Positions 8,224-17,079 of a DNA stretch of 48,322 nucleotides are shown one piece after another. Source of the stretch: Alphaproteobacteria bacterium (lineage in GTDB: Bacteria; Pseudomonadota; Alphaproteobacteria; Rhodobacterales; Rhodobacteraceae). The notes under the pieces are model-generated. The model made no database searches and was not told the DNA's origin. It saw only the letters and a program-made list of their open reading frames with translations. The position numbers and the translations under genes are program-made. Location of the stretch: NCBI GenBank assembly GCA_030431935.1, contig JAUIIC010000003.1, forward strand, positions 1 to 48,322, written 5' to 3'. Numbering within the stretch: the first letter of the stretch is position 1; each line of letters begins with the position of its first letter.

Positions 8224-9438
8224 ATGAGCCGCTTCATTGCAACATCCGCACTGGCGCTCACGATCGGTGCGAGCGCCGCCATGGCACAGGACGTGACGCT
8301 CACGCTCTGGACCGAAAGCGCGACCGCCCCCGAGGGCATTTTCGCGCAGGAATTCTCGGAAATGGACAACGGCATCACCATCGATGTGCGCGAAATCCGG
8401 TTCGATGACCTGGTCACCGACACGCTTCGGGCATTCGCCACCGGAACGAACCCCGATCTAATTGCCATCGACAACCCGGATCACGCGGCCTTCGCCAGCC
8501 GGGGCGCGTTTCTCGACATCACCGATATGGTTGCGGGCTCGGATGTCATCGAGATCGACCGGGTCTTTCCCGGCCCGCGCTCCTCGTTGAGCTGGGATGA
8601 CAGGATTTTCGGCATTCCGCGGGCATCGAACACGATCGCGCTTTATTACAACAAGGACATGTTCCGCGCGGCGGGCCTGGACCCGGACAATCCCCCGTCC
8701 ACATGGGATGAGCTTCTCGCGGCCGCACGCACGCTTAACGATCCCGCGAACAATGTCTATGGAATCGCCTTCTCGGCCCGTGCCTCGGAAGAGGGCACCT
8801 TCCAGTTCCTGCCCTGGGCACAAATGGCCGGCGGTACGTTTGACAACATCAACGCCGAAGGCGTGGCCGATGCCCTGGAACTCTGGAACACGTTCCTGAG
8901 CGAAGGCTTGGCATCGCCCGACACGCTGACGCGCGGTCAGTGGGACTCGACGGGCACCTTCAACGGCGGCAACGCCGCCATGGCGATCTCGGGGCCATGG
9001 GAGCTTGGCCGGATGGCATCGGACGCCGACTTCGACTGGGGCGTGACGCTGCTGCCGGTCCGTGCGGAAGGGGGCGAGCGCGCCTCGGCCCTTGGCGACT
9101 TCAATCTGGCGATTTTCGCGAACACGGATCATCCCGACGCGGCCTTCGCCTACCTCGAGTATTTTTGGAGCCAGGCTCACCGGATCTGGCCCGAGTTCAC
9201 CCGGATGCCCGCCATCGAAGGCGTCGAGCTGGCACCCACGGGCGACGCCCGCATCGACGCTGCCGCGGCCGTCTTCGCCGAACAGTTGCGCTACGCGCGC
9301 AATCGCGGGCCTCACCCGGAATGGCCGCGCATCAGCCAGCGCATCCAGGGCGCTTTCCAGTCCGTTCTCACCGGGCAGGAAGAGCCGCAGGCCGCACTGG
9401 ATCGCGCCGCCGAGGAAATCGACGAGATCCTGAACTGA
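8224..9438 (+). CDS. Sugar ABC transporter substrate-binding protein (CUT1 family)
   Basis: A 404-residue periplasmic binding protein. It has a clear Sec signal peptide (MSRFIATSALALTIGASAAMAQ, cleavage after AMA) and then the family opening VTLTLWTESATAPEG. The middle reads GGNAAMAISGPWELG, the conserved GxxAMxxxGPW motif of SBP family 1 near residues 245-260. An AGGAGG-like ribosome site (aaggaggaaa) lies just before the ATG. It heads a complete CUT1 importer with two permeases and an ATPase. The position after a GH31 alpha-xylosidase suggests it binds an alpha-xyloside or xyloglucan-derived oligosaccharide. Ligand identity is inference. Confidence 0.92.
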   Translation: MSRFIATSALALTIGASAAMAQDVTLTLWTESATAPEGIFAQEFSEMDNGITIDVREIRFDDLVTDTLRAFATGTNPDLIAIDNPDHAAFASRGAFLDITDMVAGSDVIEIDRVFPGPRSSLSWDDRIFGIPRASNTIALYYNKDMFRAAGLDPDNPPSTWDELLAAARTLNDPANNVYGIAFSARASEEGTFQFLPWAQMAGGTFDNINAEGVADALELWNTFLSEGLASPDTLTRGQWDSTGTFNGGNAAMAISGPWELGRMASDADFDWGVTLLPVRAEGGERASALGDFNLAIFANTDHPDAAFAYLEYFWSQAHRIWPEFTRMPAIEGVELAPTGDARIDAAAAVFAEQLRYARNRGPHPEWPRISQRIQGAFQSVLTGQEEPQAALDRAAEEIDEILN

Positions 9439-9452
9439 CAGACAGCATCAGG

Positions 9453-9478
9453 GCGGGGGCACAACGCCGTGCCCCCGC
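9453..9478 (+). other. Strong hairpin after the binding-protein gene
   Basis: GCGGGGGCAC (9453-9462) and GTGCCCCCGC (9469-9478) form a perfect 10-bp stem with a 6-base loop, 14 bp after the binding-protein stop. It has no U-tract. Such hairpins after binding-protein genes are known to stabilise the upstream message and let the binding protein outnumber the permeases. That role here is inferred. Confidence 0.7.
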
Positions 9479-9503
9479 AATTCCCGAGCCGGAGGGCGCG
9501 ATC

Positions 9504-10406
9504 ATGCGAAGAGTGCTGCAATCCATGCGGGACGGGATCGGCTTCGACACGATGCTGGTGATCCTGACGTTGAGCTACCTGCTCGTCTTCGCCGGTCTCC
9601 CGCTGATCTACAACGTCGTCATCAGCTTCCAGACGGTGGACGTCTTCAGCCTCGGCACGTTGATGCACCCCTCGGCCGGCGTCGAGAATTACGTCGACAT
9701 CTTCGAGGACCGTCAGGCCGAGACGGTTCTGCGCAACACCATCATCTTCACGCTTGGGTCGGTCGCGCTTCAGTTCACGCTCGGCTTCGCACTGGCCTTG
9801 TTTTTCCACCAGAATTTCACCGGCGCGACGTGGATCCGCGGGTTGTTCCTTGCGGGTTGGGTGATGCCGGGTCTCGTGGTGGGGGTGTTGTGGAACTGGC
9901 TTCTCTCGGGCGATTTCGGTGTCGTGAATTACGTCCTGGACGGGCTTGGCCTGATCGACGAGCCCGTTTTCTGGCGCTCCAATCCGGAAACATCGCTCTA
10001 TTCCGTGCTGATCGCGAATGTCTGGTATGGCACGCCCTTCAACATGATCCTTCTGGCCGTGGGGCTGAGCCAGATCCCCGAAGACCTCTACGAGGCGGCC
10101 GAGCTTGACGGCGCAAACGCGTTCCAGCGGTTCTGGACCATCACCCTGCCCATGATGCGCGCGACCATCGGGGCGGTCATCGCCCTTGGCACGATTTTCA
10201 CCCTGCAGCAATTCGACCTGTTCGCAGCCATCACCCAGGGCGGACCGGCCGGTTCCTCGACCGTGGCTCAGTACTGGTCATGGGAGCTGTCGTTCCGTGA
10301 GTTCGACTTCGGGCGTGGTGCGGTGATCTCGGTCCTGATGATCATCGTCGTCCTGATCGTCTCGCTCATCTACGTCCGCTCAACGAAGGCGGAGACGCAG
10401 CTATGA
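9504..10406 (+). CDS. Sugar ABC transporter permease 1 (CUT1, MalF/UgpA type)
   Basis: A 300-residue inner-membrane permease with about six membrane segments, the first in MLVILTLSYLLVFAGLPLIY. The EAA loop that contacts the ATPase reads EAAELDGANAFQRFWTITLP near residues 198-217. The ATG at 9504 is chosen because a GGAGGG ribosome site lies at 9491-9496 and because the binding-protein stop and hairpin lie before it. It overlaps the next permease by ATGA. The pair forms the transmembrane channel of the CUT1 importer. Confidence 0.92.
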   Translation: MRRVLQSMRDGIGFDTMLVILTLSYLLVFAGLPLIYNVVISFQTVDVFSLGTLMHPSAGVENYVDIFEDRQAETVLRNTIIFTLGSVALQFTLGFALALFFHQNFTGATWIRGLFLAGWVMPGLVVGVLWNWLLSGDFGVVNYVLDGLGLIDEPVFWRSNPETSLYSVLIANVWYGTPFNMILLAVGLSQIPEDLYEAAELDGANAFQRFWTITLPMMRATIGAVIALGTIFTLQQFDLFAAITQGGPAGSSTVAQYWSWELSFREFDFGRGAVISVLMIIVVLIVSLIYVRSTKAETQL

Positions 10407-11227
10407 GTGTCGTCACGAACCGTGCCCTGCTGCTTGTCGCCATCGTTCTGGCCGCGATCTACCTCTTTCCGCTCTACTGGATGTATCTCACGAGCATCAA
10501 GACACAGTCGGCCATCTTCTCGGTGCCGCCGCAATTCCTGCCCGACACCCCGCAGTGGGGCAACTACGCCACGATCTGGGAACTGGCGAACATCCCGCGC
10601 TACATGTGGAATTCGCTGGTCATCGCCACGGGTGTCACGCTGATCACGGGCATTCTGGGCGCCGGCTGCGCCTATGTGCTGGCGCGGTATCGCAACTGGT
10701 GGATCGACATGGCGCTTTTCACCGTCCTGATGCTGCAGGTGCTGCCGCCGTCGCTTATGGTCACACCGATCTTCGTGGGGTTTTCCTGGGCGGGCTTGCT
10801 CGAGTATCCGCGCTTCGCGGCGGTGCTGGCGATTTCGGCCAAGACGCTGCCGTTCTTCGTTATCCTGTGCCGCGCCGCCTTCATGACGGTCCCGCGCGAG
10901 CTCGAAGAGGCCGCGCTGGTCGATGGGAATTCGCGGGCCGGGGCCTTTGTCATGATCGTCCTGCCGTTGGCACGCAACGGCATCCTGATCGCGGCGCTGA
11001 TCGTCTTCATGCAGGGGTTCGGGGAATACGTCTATTCCGCCTCGATCATCGCCGAAAACAGGCTTCAACCCGCCTCGATCGGGATGACCAACTACCTCCA
11101 GCCGAACCAGGTGAACTGGAATGCAATCATGGCCTATGCGGCCACCTATGTGACGCCGGTGCTCGCCGCCTTCGTCATCCTGCAACGCCAGATCGTCAAC
11201 GGCTTGACCGCGGGAGCGCTGAAATGA
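10403..11227 (+). CDS. Sugar ABC transporter permease 2 (CUT1, MalG/UgpE type)
   Basis: A 274-residue membrane protein starting with the segment ALLLVAIVLAAIYLFPLYWM. The LYWM-TSIK motif after the first helix is characteristic of MalG-type permeases. The EAA loop reads EEAALVDGNSRAGAFVMIVLP. It overlaps the preceding permease and the following ATPase (ATGA at both ends). It is the second half of the channel fed by the binding protein at 8224-9438. Confidence 0.92.
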   Translation: MSVVTNRALLLVAIVLAAIYLFPLYWMYLTSIKTQSAIFSVPPQFLPDTPQWGNYATIWELANIPRYMWNSLVIATGVTLITGILGAGCAYVLARYRNWWIDMALFTVLMLQVLPPSLMVTPIFVGFSWAGLLEYPRFAAVLAISAKTLPFFVILCRAAFMTVPRELEEAALVDGNSRAGAFVMIVLPLARNGILIAALIVFMQGFGEYVYSASIIAENRLQPASIGMTNYLQPNQVNWNAIMAYAATYVTPVLAAFVILQRQIVNGLTAGALK

Positions 11228-12300
11228 CCAAGCAGATCGAACTCATCGGCATCCAGAAGCACTACGGCGGCTTTCATGCCCTCAAGGATATCGACCTCAC
11301 GATCCCGCAGGGTCAATTCGTGGCGCTGGTCGGGCCGTCCGGGTGTGGGAAGTCCACGCTCTTGCGGTCGATCGCAGGGCTGGAGCGGATCACGTCCGGG
11401 GAGATGCGGATCGCCGGGGTCGACGTGCGCGACCTGCCGCCCCGCAAGCGCGACCTCGCGATGGTGTTCCAGTCCTATGCGCTCTACCCGCACATGTCGG
11501 TGCGGGACAACCTGACCTATGCCTTGCGGCTCAAGGGGGTCTCCAAGGCCGAACGCGCAAAGGCCGCCGACAAAGTCGCCGGGATCATCGGGCTGGAGAA
11601 CCTGCTGGATCGCAAGCCGCGCGAATTGTCTGGTGGGCAGCGCCAGCGAGTCGCCATGGGCCGCGCGATCATCCGCGAACCCAAGGCGTTTCTCTTCGAC
11701 GAGCCGTTGTCGAACCTCGACGCGGCGCTTCGCGTGCGGATGCGCAAGGAAGTGCGCGGCCTTCACGAGCGGATCGGGGCGACCTCGGTCTATGTCACCC
11801 ATGACCAGATCGAGGCGATGACGATGGCCGATCATGTCGTGGTTCTTCAGGCGGGGCGGATCGAACAGCAGGGTCCGCCGATGGAGTTGTACGACAAACC
11901 GGCCAACCGTTTCGTGGCCGGGTTCATCGGCAGCCCCGCGATGAATTTCGTCGATGGTGTCGTGGGCGAGGACGGGCGGTCGGTGACGCTTTCGATGCCG
12001 GGCACTCCCGTCGTGCGGGTTGCCACGCAGACCGCTCCGGGCCGCGCCGTCACCGTCGGTCTGCGGCCGGAGCACCTCATCGTGGGACCACCCGATGCCG
12101 ACGGCGCGATCCAGGCGCGCATCGGGGCGGTGGAGCCGACGGGTTCGACGACATACCTCTTCACGGAAGGGGCACCCGAGCTGCTGATCACCACCGAGGG
12201 GACGGCACGCCACCGCGCGGGAGACGCGATCGGCCTGACCATCGCGCCCCAGCGCGTGCATCTCTTCGATCCCCAGCGCGGGTCGGCCTTGGCGCCATGA
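11224..12300 (+). CDS. Sugar ABC transporter ATP-binding protein (MsmX/UgpC type)
   Basis: A 358-residue ATPase of the CUT1 importer. Walker A GPSGCGKST is at residues 37-45, the Q-loop at VFQSYALYPHM (81-91), the signature LSGGQ at 135-139 and Walker B FLFDE at 156-160. The tail beyond about residue 240 is the TOBE regulatory domain (GLRPEHLIVGPPD). It overlaps the permease before it and the GMC gene after it (ATGA), so the oxidoreductase belongs to the same message as the transporter. Confidence 0.94.
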   Translation: MTKQIELIGIQKHYGGFHALKDIDLTIPQGQFVALVGPSGCGKSTLLRSIAGLERITSGEMRIAGVDVRDLPPRKRDLAMVFQSYALYPHMSVRDNLTYALRLKGVSKAERAKAADKVAGIIGLENLLDRKPRELSGGQRQRVAMGRAIIREPKAFLFDEPLSNLDAALRVRMRKEVRGLHERIGATSVYVTHDQIEAMTMADHVVVLQAGRIEQQGPPMELYDKPANRFVAGFIGSPAMNFVDGVVGEDGRSVTLSMPGTPVVRVATQTAPGRAVTVGLRPEHLIVGPPDADGAIQARIGAVEPTGSTTYLFTEGAPELLITTEGTARHRAGDAIGLTIAPQRVHLFDPQRGSALAP

Positions 12301-13886
12301 ACACCGAGAGCGACGTCGTCATCATCGGTGCCGGCCCATCGGGGGCGGTGGCCGCGCTCGAATTGCTGCGCGCAGGGATGAGCGTGACGGTGCTGGAGCA
12401 GGGCGATTGGGTGCCGGCCGATCACTTCGACGGGGCGCGTCCGGAATGGGAGCTGACGCAACTCAAACGCTGGCACCCCAACCCGAACGTCCGCGGTCGA
12501 CCCGAGGATTATCCGATCGACACGGCCGCATCGGATGTGAACCCGCTGATGTTTGCAGGCGTAGGGGGCGCGGCATTGATCTACGGGGCGCACTGGATGC
12601 GGTTCATGCCATCCGACTTCCGTGTCCGCACGCTGGACGGCGTCGCGCGGGATTGGCCCTTTGCATACGAGGACCTCGCGCCCTTCTACGGCTATGTCGA
12701 AGAGGCCATGGGGGTCTCGGGCCTTTCCGGAAATCCCGCCTATCCCGATGGGGCGCCATGTCCCTTGCCCGCTTTGCCCATGGGCAAAGTCGGACGCAAA
12801 GCGGCCGAGGGCATGAATCGCCTGGGCTGGCATTGGTGGCCCGGCTCGAACGCCATACCCTCGCGGGCCTATCGCGGCCTTCAGCCTTGCGTCCTGCGCG
12901 GCACCTGCGGAACGGGATGTTCGGATGGGGCCAAGGCCACGCCGGACCGCACCCATTGGCCCGAGGCACAGAAGCTCGGTGTGAACCTCCGGACCGGTGC
13001 GCGGGCTGCCGAGATCGAAACCGACGCGAAGGGCAGGGCGCGCGCGGTTGTCTGGATCGACAGGCGCGGCGCGCGGCATCGGGCGCGGGGGAGTGTGGTG
13101 ATCCTGTGTGCCAACGGGGTCGGAACGCCAAGGCTGCTGCTGATGTCGGGCCTCGGCAACCGATCGGGACTGGTTGGACGGCGCTTGATGATGCATCCCT
13201 ATGCCGGCGTCATGGGAACTTTCGAGGACGACCTTGAGAGCTGGGTCGGACCTGCGGGTCAGATCCTGACGTCGATGCAGTTCTACGAAACCGACAGATC
13301 GCGGGGTTTCCTGCGGGGTGCCAAGTGGAACTGCATGCCCGCCGGCGGCCCCCAGAGTTTCCGCGCCGGCTATACGGGGGGCACGTTGACGGGGGGCTGG
13401 GGGGCCACGCTGCACGATCGCGTCGCCCGGAAGTTCGGACGCAGCTTCGAATGGGGGATCATCGGCGAAGACCTCCCGGACGAGAGCAACCGCGTGGACC
13501 TGTCCGACGCGCTTGTCGACGGCGATGGCCTGCCTGCGCCACGTATCACCTACGCGATATCCGACAACACGCGGAAGATGCTGGCCTTTCACACCGCACG
13601 GGCGGTCGAGGCGATGGAAGCTGCGGGGGCCATCGAAACCGAGGTGACGCCGCTGATCCGCGATTGTGGGTGGCATCTGATGGGGACGGCGGTGATGGGG
13701 GACGATCCCGAGACGTCGGTGGTCAACGCGGTCGGCGCCGTCCACGACGTGCCGGGCCTTTATGTGATGGACGCCAGCACCTTTCCCACCTCGTCCGGCA
13801 TGAACCCCACCGCCACGATCATGGCGGTCGCCGCGCGCTCGGTCCTGGATCTGATCGAGCGGCGCGCGGAGGTGGACGCGGCATGA
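12297..13886 (+). CDS. GMC-family FAD-dependent oxidoreductase
   Basis: A 529-residue flavoprotein. The ADP-binding motif IIGAGPSGAVAALEL (GxGxxG at residues 11-16) and the C-terminal His460 (WHLMGTAVMG) with Asn503 (GMNPTATIMA) define the GMC catalytic core. It resembles the dehydrogenases paired with a gluconate-2-dehydrogenase subunit-3-like partner, such as gluconate 2-dehydrogenase, FAD glucose dehydrogenase and glucoside 3-dehydrogenase. The partner gene follows with an ATGA overlap. A CVLRGTCGTGC cluster (Cys198, 204, 208) could hold an iron-sulfur centre as in FAD glucose dehydrogenase; that is inference. No signal peptide is seen. The probable substrate is an aldose, aldonate or glycoside entering through the adjoining importer. 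Confidence 0.85.
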   Translation: MNTESDVVIIGAGPSGAVAALELLRAGMSVTVLEQGDWVPADHFDGARPEWELTQLKRWHPNPNVRGRPEDYPIDTAASDVNPLMFAGVGGAALIYGAHWMRFMPSDFRVRTLDGVARDWPFAYEDLAPFYGYVEEAMGVSGLSGNPAYPDGAPCPLPALPMGKVGRKAAEGMNRLGWHWWPGSNAIPSRAYRGLQPCVLRGTCGTGCSDGAKATPDRTHWPEAQKLGVNLRTGARAAEIETDAKGRARAVVWIDRRGARHRARGSVVILCANGVGTPRLLLMSGLGNRSGLVGRRLMMHPYAGVMGTFEDDLESWVGPAGQILTSMQFYETDRSRGFLRGAKWNCMPAGGPQSFRAGYTGGTLTGGWGATLHDRVARKFGRSFEWGIIGEDLPDESNRVDLSDALVDGDGLPAPRITYAISDNTRKMLAFHTARAVEAMEAAGAIETEVTPLIRDCGWHLMGTAVMGDDPETSVVNAVGAVHDVPGLYVMDASTFPTSSGMNPTATIMAVAARSVLDLIERRAEVDAA

Positions 13887-14290
13887 GCCTTTCAGGAACA
13901 GAGCGGAAGCGCCTCGGCGCCCTTGCGCGGGTCATGATCCCCGGTGGCGCAGGGCAGCCCGGTGCGGCTGCCCTCGGCCTCGAGGGCGCCCCGGTGGATG
14001 ACGTGCTGCGGATCGACCCCACGCGCGCCGGGCCACTGCGGAGGTTTCTCGCCCTGGAGGGACCGATCGACACGCTCGCCGGGATCGAGGCGCTTGCGCA
14101 GCACGAGCCGGACGGGTTCGAGGCGGTGTCGGTCGTCCTCGCGAATGCCTATTTCATGCATCCCGAAACACGCGCCGCCATCGGCTATCCGGGGCAGGAG
14201 GCACGAGACGCCTCGGTCGGGCTCGGGGAAGCGGATCTGGCCCTCGTGGATGTCGTGGCAGGGCGGGGCCCCGTGTTCCGGAGGGTCTGA
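13883..14290 (+). CDS. Small partner subunit of GMC oxidoreductase (gluconate 2-dehydrogenase subunit 3-like)
   Basis: A 135-residue protein directly coupled to the GMC gene (ATGA). The RVMIPGG segment near residue 16, the central helices and the YFMHPETRAAIGYPGQEA tail resemble the small hitch-hiker subunit of gluconate 2-dehydrogenase-type enzymes. Most such subunits carry a Tat signal that drags the GMC partner to the periplasm; this one begins MSLSGTERKRLGALARVM and has none. The pair may therefore stay in the cytoplasm. It ends seven bases before the convergent lactonase stop. Assignment rests mainly on context and the YPGQ tail. Confidence 0.7.
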   Translation: MSLSGTERKRLGALARVMIPGGAGQPGAAALGLEGAPVDDVLRIDPTRAGPLRRFLALEGPIDTLAGIEALAQHEPDGFEAVSVVLANAYFMHPETRAAIGYPGQEARDASVGLGEADLALVDVVAGRGPVFRRV

Positions 14291-14297
14291 GCGCGGA

Positions 14298-15170
14298 TCA
14301 CCAGGCGCGTCCGCTCCGGGTTGTCGTGGCAATGCGATAGAGGGATGTGGTTGCGGTGATATAGAGGTCCGAAAGCTCCGGGCCGCCGAACTCCACGTTC
14401 GTGACCATCTCGGGCACCGGAACATGAGCAATCTCTGTCCCGCCCGCGTCCCAGACATAGACGCCGTCACCGCCCGCGACCCAGAGCCGCCCTTCGGCAT
14501 CGACGCGCATCCCGTCCGGCACCCCCTCGGGGATCACGGCGAAATCACGTTGGGCGGATGCCGTGCTGCCGTCGAAATCCAAAGCGACGATCTTGCGAAA
14601 TGTCGTCGAACTGTCCGAGACGTAAAGGCGCGTCTCATCGGGCGACAGGCACAGGCCGTTCGGCCTGTAGATGTCCGCTACGACAGGCTTTGGTGTCCCG
14701 GCCTCATCGCCCACGGCAAAGACATAGGCACCGTCGATCTCCTGTGCCTGCTGGTAGCCGTGAAGCCCGCCCTCGAGATTGCGCACGCCGAAGGGCGGGT
14801 CGGTGAACAGAATCGTTCCCGCGCTCGTGCAGATCACGTCATTGGTGGAGTTCAAGACGCGACCCTCGTGAGAGCTGGCGAGGACCGCGCGAGGCCCAGG
14901 CATCCCGTCCGGATCGACGCTCAACGCCGTCAGGCTGCGGGTAGAGTGCTCGCAGGCGATCACGCGCCCTTGCCGGTCCCGGGTCAGGCCGATGGCGAAG
15001 TGAGCGTTCCCGATCCAGGTCGATAGGTCCGCGCCGTCCCACTTGAGGATCGCATTGCCGGGAATGTCGGTGAACAACAGGCAGCCGTGATCGGCCAGCC
15101 AGACCGGTCCTTCGGTGAAACTGAGCCCCGTGGCCAGCCGCTCGAGTTTTCCCTGCACAAGCTCGGTCAT
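14298..15170 (-). CDS. SMP-30/gluconolactonase-family lactonase
   Basis: A 290-residue six-bladed propeller that hydrolyses sugar lactones to aldonic acids with a divalent metal. Visible are Glu20 in FTEGPVW, Asn110-Asp111 in LNSTNDV, Asn171 in RPNGL and Asp186 in VSDSS, the four metal-site positions of the family. It is the last gene of the minus-strand CUT2 operon and overlaps the permease stop (ATGA). With the GMC and SDR oxidoreductases on the other strand it suggests an oxidative pentose branch such as xylonolactone to xylonate. No xylonate dehydratase is present in the window, so the branch is incomplete here. Confidence 0.88.
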   Translation of the reverse strand: MTELVQGKLERLATGLSFTEGPVWLADHGCLLFTDIPGNAILKWDGADLSTWIGNAHFAIGLTRDRQGRVIACEHSTRSLTALSVDPDGMPGPRAVLASSHEGRVLNSTNDVICTSAGTILFTDPPFGVRNLEGGLHGYQQAQEIDGAYVFAVGDEAGTPKPVVADIYRPNGLCLSPDETRLYVSDSSTTFRKIVALDFDGSTASAQRDFAVIPEGVPDGMRVDAEGRLWVAGGDGVYVWDAGGTEIAHVPVPEMVTNVEFGGPELSDLYITATTSLYRIATTTRSGRAW

Positions 15171-16111
15171 GCTCTTGCCTCCTCTCCGCGGGCCCATCGG
15201 TCGATAAGGACGACCGCCACGACAAGCGCGCCCTTGATCACCTGTTGCGTGTTGAAGTCGACGTTCAGAATGGCGAGACCGTTGTTGAGCACCCCGATCA
15301 GCAGCACACCGAGCATCGTCCGGGGGATCGAGCCGTAGCCGCCGCCGAGGCGCGTCCCGCCGATCACGGCCGCCGCGATGGCGTCGAACTCCAGCCCGAT
15401 CGCGCCATCCGCCCGTGCATTGCCGATGCGCGCGATCAGGATCATGCCGACCAGGCCCATCAACGCGCCGGTCATGGTGAAAATGGCGATCCGCAGGCGG
15501 TTGACCGGTAGTCCCAGCATGGACGCGCTCTCGGCATCGCCACCGAGGGCATAGGTATTCGATCCGAAGCGCGTGCGCGCAAGCAGCCACCACAACACGA
15601 GCGCCACGACCACCAGCCACCAGAACGCCGCGCGGTTCCCCAGCAGGACGCCGGTTGCAAACAGGGTGCGGAACCAATCGGCGTCAAAAAGGATCGTCTG
15701 CCCGCCCGTCAGCGTCAGCGCGACGCCCTGCGCGATGAAAAAGCTGACGAGTGTCGCGATGAAGCTCGGGACGGCAACGTGGACGATCAGAAGTCCGTTC
15801 AGCAGGCCGAAGAGGCCACCCACCAAAAGGCCGACCGGAATGGCCAGGACGCCCCAACCCTGCGAGAGCGCGATGGCCGTGACCACGGCAGCGGCAGAGG
15901 CCACGGCGCCCACCGAAAGGTCGATCTCGCCCGACAGGATCACGAAGGTCATGGCCCCCGCCGCAATCCCGAGAATGGCGACCTGCCGACCAATGCCGAT
16001 CAGGTTTTCGGGATCGCGGAATGCGGGGCTCAGCACCATCAAGCCGCCGATGATGAGGATGATCGCCAGCACGAGGCCGTAATCCGCAAGGTTGGCACGC
16101 GACACGGTCAT
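15167..16111 (-). CDS. Pentose ABC transporter permease (CUT2, RbsC/XylH type) A
   Basis: A 314-residue permease of the ribose/xylose class. The family motif for the membrane core, GEIDLSVGAVASAAAVVTA, is at about residues 57-75, and LGGDAESASMLGLPVNRLRI is the conserved cytoplasmic loop. Many hydrophobic segments are seen (LAIILIIGGLMVL, WWLVVVALVLWWLLA). It overlaps the second permease before it and the lactonase after it (ATGA at both junctions). Two different RbsC-type permeases in one operon suggest a heteromeric channel. Confidence 0.9.
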   Translation of the reverse strand: MTVSRANLADYGLVLAIILIIGGLMVLSPAFRDPENLIGIGRQVAILGIAAGAMTFVILSGEIDLSVGAVASAAAVVTAIALSQGWGVLAIPVGLLVGGLFGLLNGLLIVHVAVPSFIATLVSFFIAQGVALTLTGGQTILFDADWFRTLFATGVLLGNRAAFWWLVVVALVLWWLLARTRFGSNTYALGGDAESASMLGLPVNRLRIAIFTMTGALMGLVGMILIARIGNARADGAIGLEFDAIAAAVIGGTRLGGGYGSIPRTMLGVLLIGVLNNGLAILNVDFNTQQVIKGALVVAVVLIDRWARGEEARA

Positions 16112-17079
16112 GGTCGGCCTCCGCTGCTGGCCAGGCGTTCCAGCACCACGGCGACGAGGATGATCAGCCCCTTGACGATGTATTGCGCGTCGATGTTGAC
16201 GTTCATCAGCACCATGCCGTTGTTCAGGACGGCAATCAGCGCCGCGCCCATCAGCGTCCGGACGAGCGAGGCGCGACCGCCGAACAGGCTTGCGCCGCCG
16301 ATGATGACGGCCGCGATCGCATCCAGCGTCAGGGCCGGGACAGAGCCCGGCGCGCCCGAGCCGAGGCGCGCGGCCGACAGGACGGCCGCCAGCGCGACCA
16401 AGACACCCATGATTGCGAAGACCGTGATCTTGCGCCGCCGCACCGGCACGCCGGACAGCCGCGCCGCCGCCGGGTTCGCGCCGACCGCGTAAAGGTGTCG
16501 GCCGGGAACCGTTCGCGTGAGGAAAAGCAGGGTCGCACCGAAAGCGAGGGTAACGATCCAAAGCGGGACCGGCAGCCCCAAGAGACGCGCATCATAGAAG
16601 AGCACGAGGAACGGCTCATTCATGATCGCCACCGAGATCGAGCCGGTGAAGACATAGGCAAGACCTGTCGCAACGGCCATCATGCCGAGTGTCACGATGA
16701 AGGACGGTATGTCGCCGAGGACGGTGACCGCACCGTTCAGAAGGCCGATACCCAACCCGATCAGGAGGACTGCCAGCATCGCCACGGGCCACGATGTGCC
16801 GGCATCCATGATCTGAGCGAGGATCACTGCCAGAAGCGACACGACCGCCCCGACCGACAGGTCGATCTCGCCCAGCAGGATGACCAGGGTCATCCCGCAG
16901 GCCACGAGCATCAGGGTGGCCGAGTCGGTGACAAGACGTTCGAAATTCCGGACATTCAGGAAAAACTCGGACGCAAAGCTGAAAAACACGATGACGGCGA
17001 TCAGCCCCGCATAGGGAAGCGCGTCTCGCAGGAGGGCCGCGAGGTTGCGACGATCCATGGTCGTGGCGTGCGAGGTCAT
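16108..17079 (-). CDS. Pentose ABC transporter permease (CUT2, RbsC/XylH type) B
   Basis: A 323-residue permease parallel to the neighbouring gene. It carries GEIDLSVGAVVSLLAVILA near residues 68-87 and the cytoplasmic loop AVGANPAAARLSGVPVRRRK. The start at 17079 is supported by the ATGA overlap with the ATPase stop; an internal ATG eight codons in is possible. It probably pairs with the permease at 15167-16111 to form a two-subunit channel. Confidence 0.9.
   Translation of the reverse strand: MTSHATTMDRRNLAALLRDALPYAGLIAVIVFFSFASEFFLNVRNFERLVTDSATLMLVACGMTLVILLGEIDLSVGAVVSLLAVILAQIMDAGTSWPVAMLAVLLIGLGIGLLNGAVTVLGDIPSFIVTLGMMAVATGLAYVFTGSISVAIMNEPFLVLFYDARLLGLPVPLWIVTLAFGATLLFLTRTVPGRHLYAVGANPAAARLSGVPVRRRKITVFAIMGVLVALAAVLSAARLGSGAPGSVPALTLDAIAAVIIGGASLFGGRASLVRTLMGAALIAVLNNGMVLMNVNIDAQYIVKGLIILVAVVLERLASSGGRP

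Noticed and set aside
8166-9478. Rho-independent terminators inside the CUT1 operon
   Set aside because: The hairpins are strong but lack U-runs, and the genes on both sides belong to one transporter.
11847-13745. A 632-codon frame antisense to the GMC oxidoreductase
   Set aside because: The GMC gene has intact motifs and operon overlaps; the antisense frame shows no family features.
14298-15170. Full Weimberg or Dahms xylose oxidation pathway
   Set aside because: A lactonase and candidate oxidoreductases are present, but no xylonate dehydratase or later enzymes are in the window, while xylA/xylB are.
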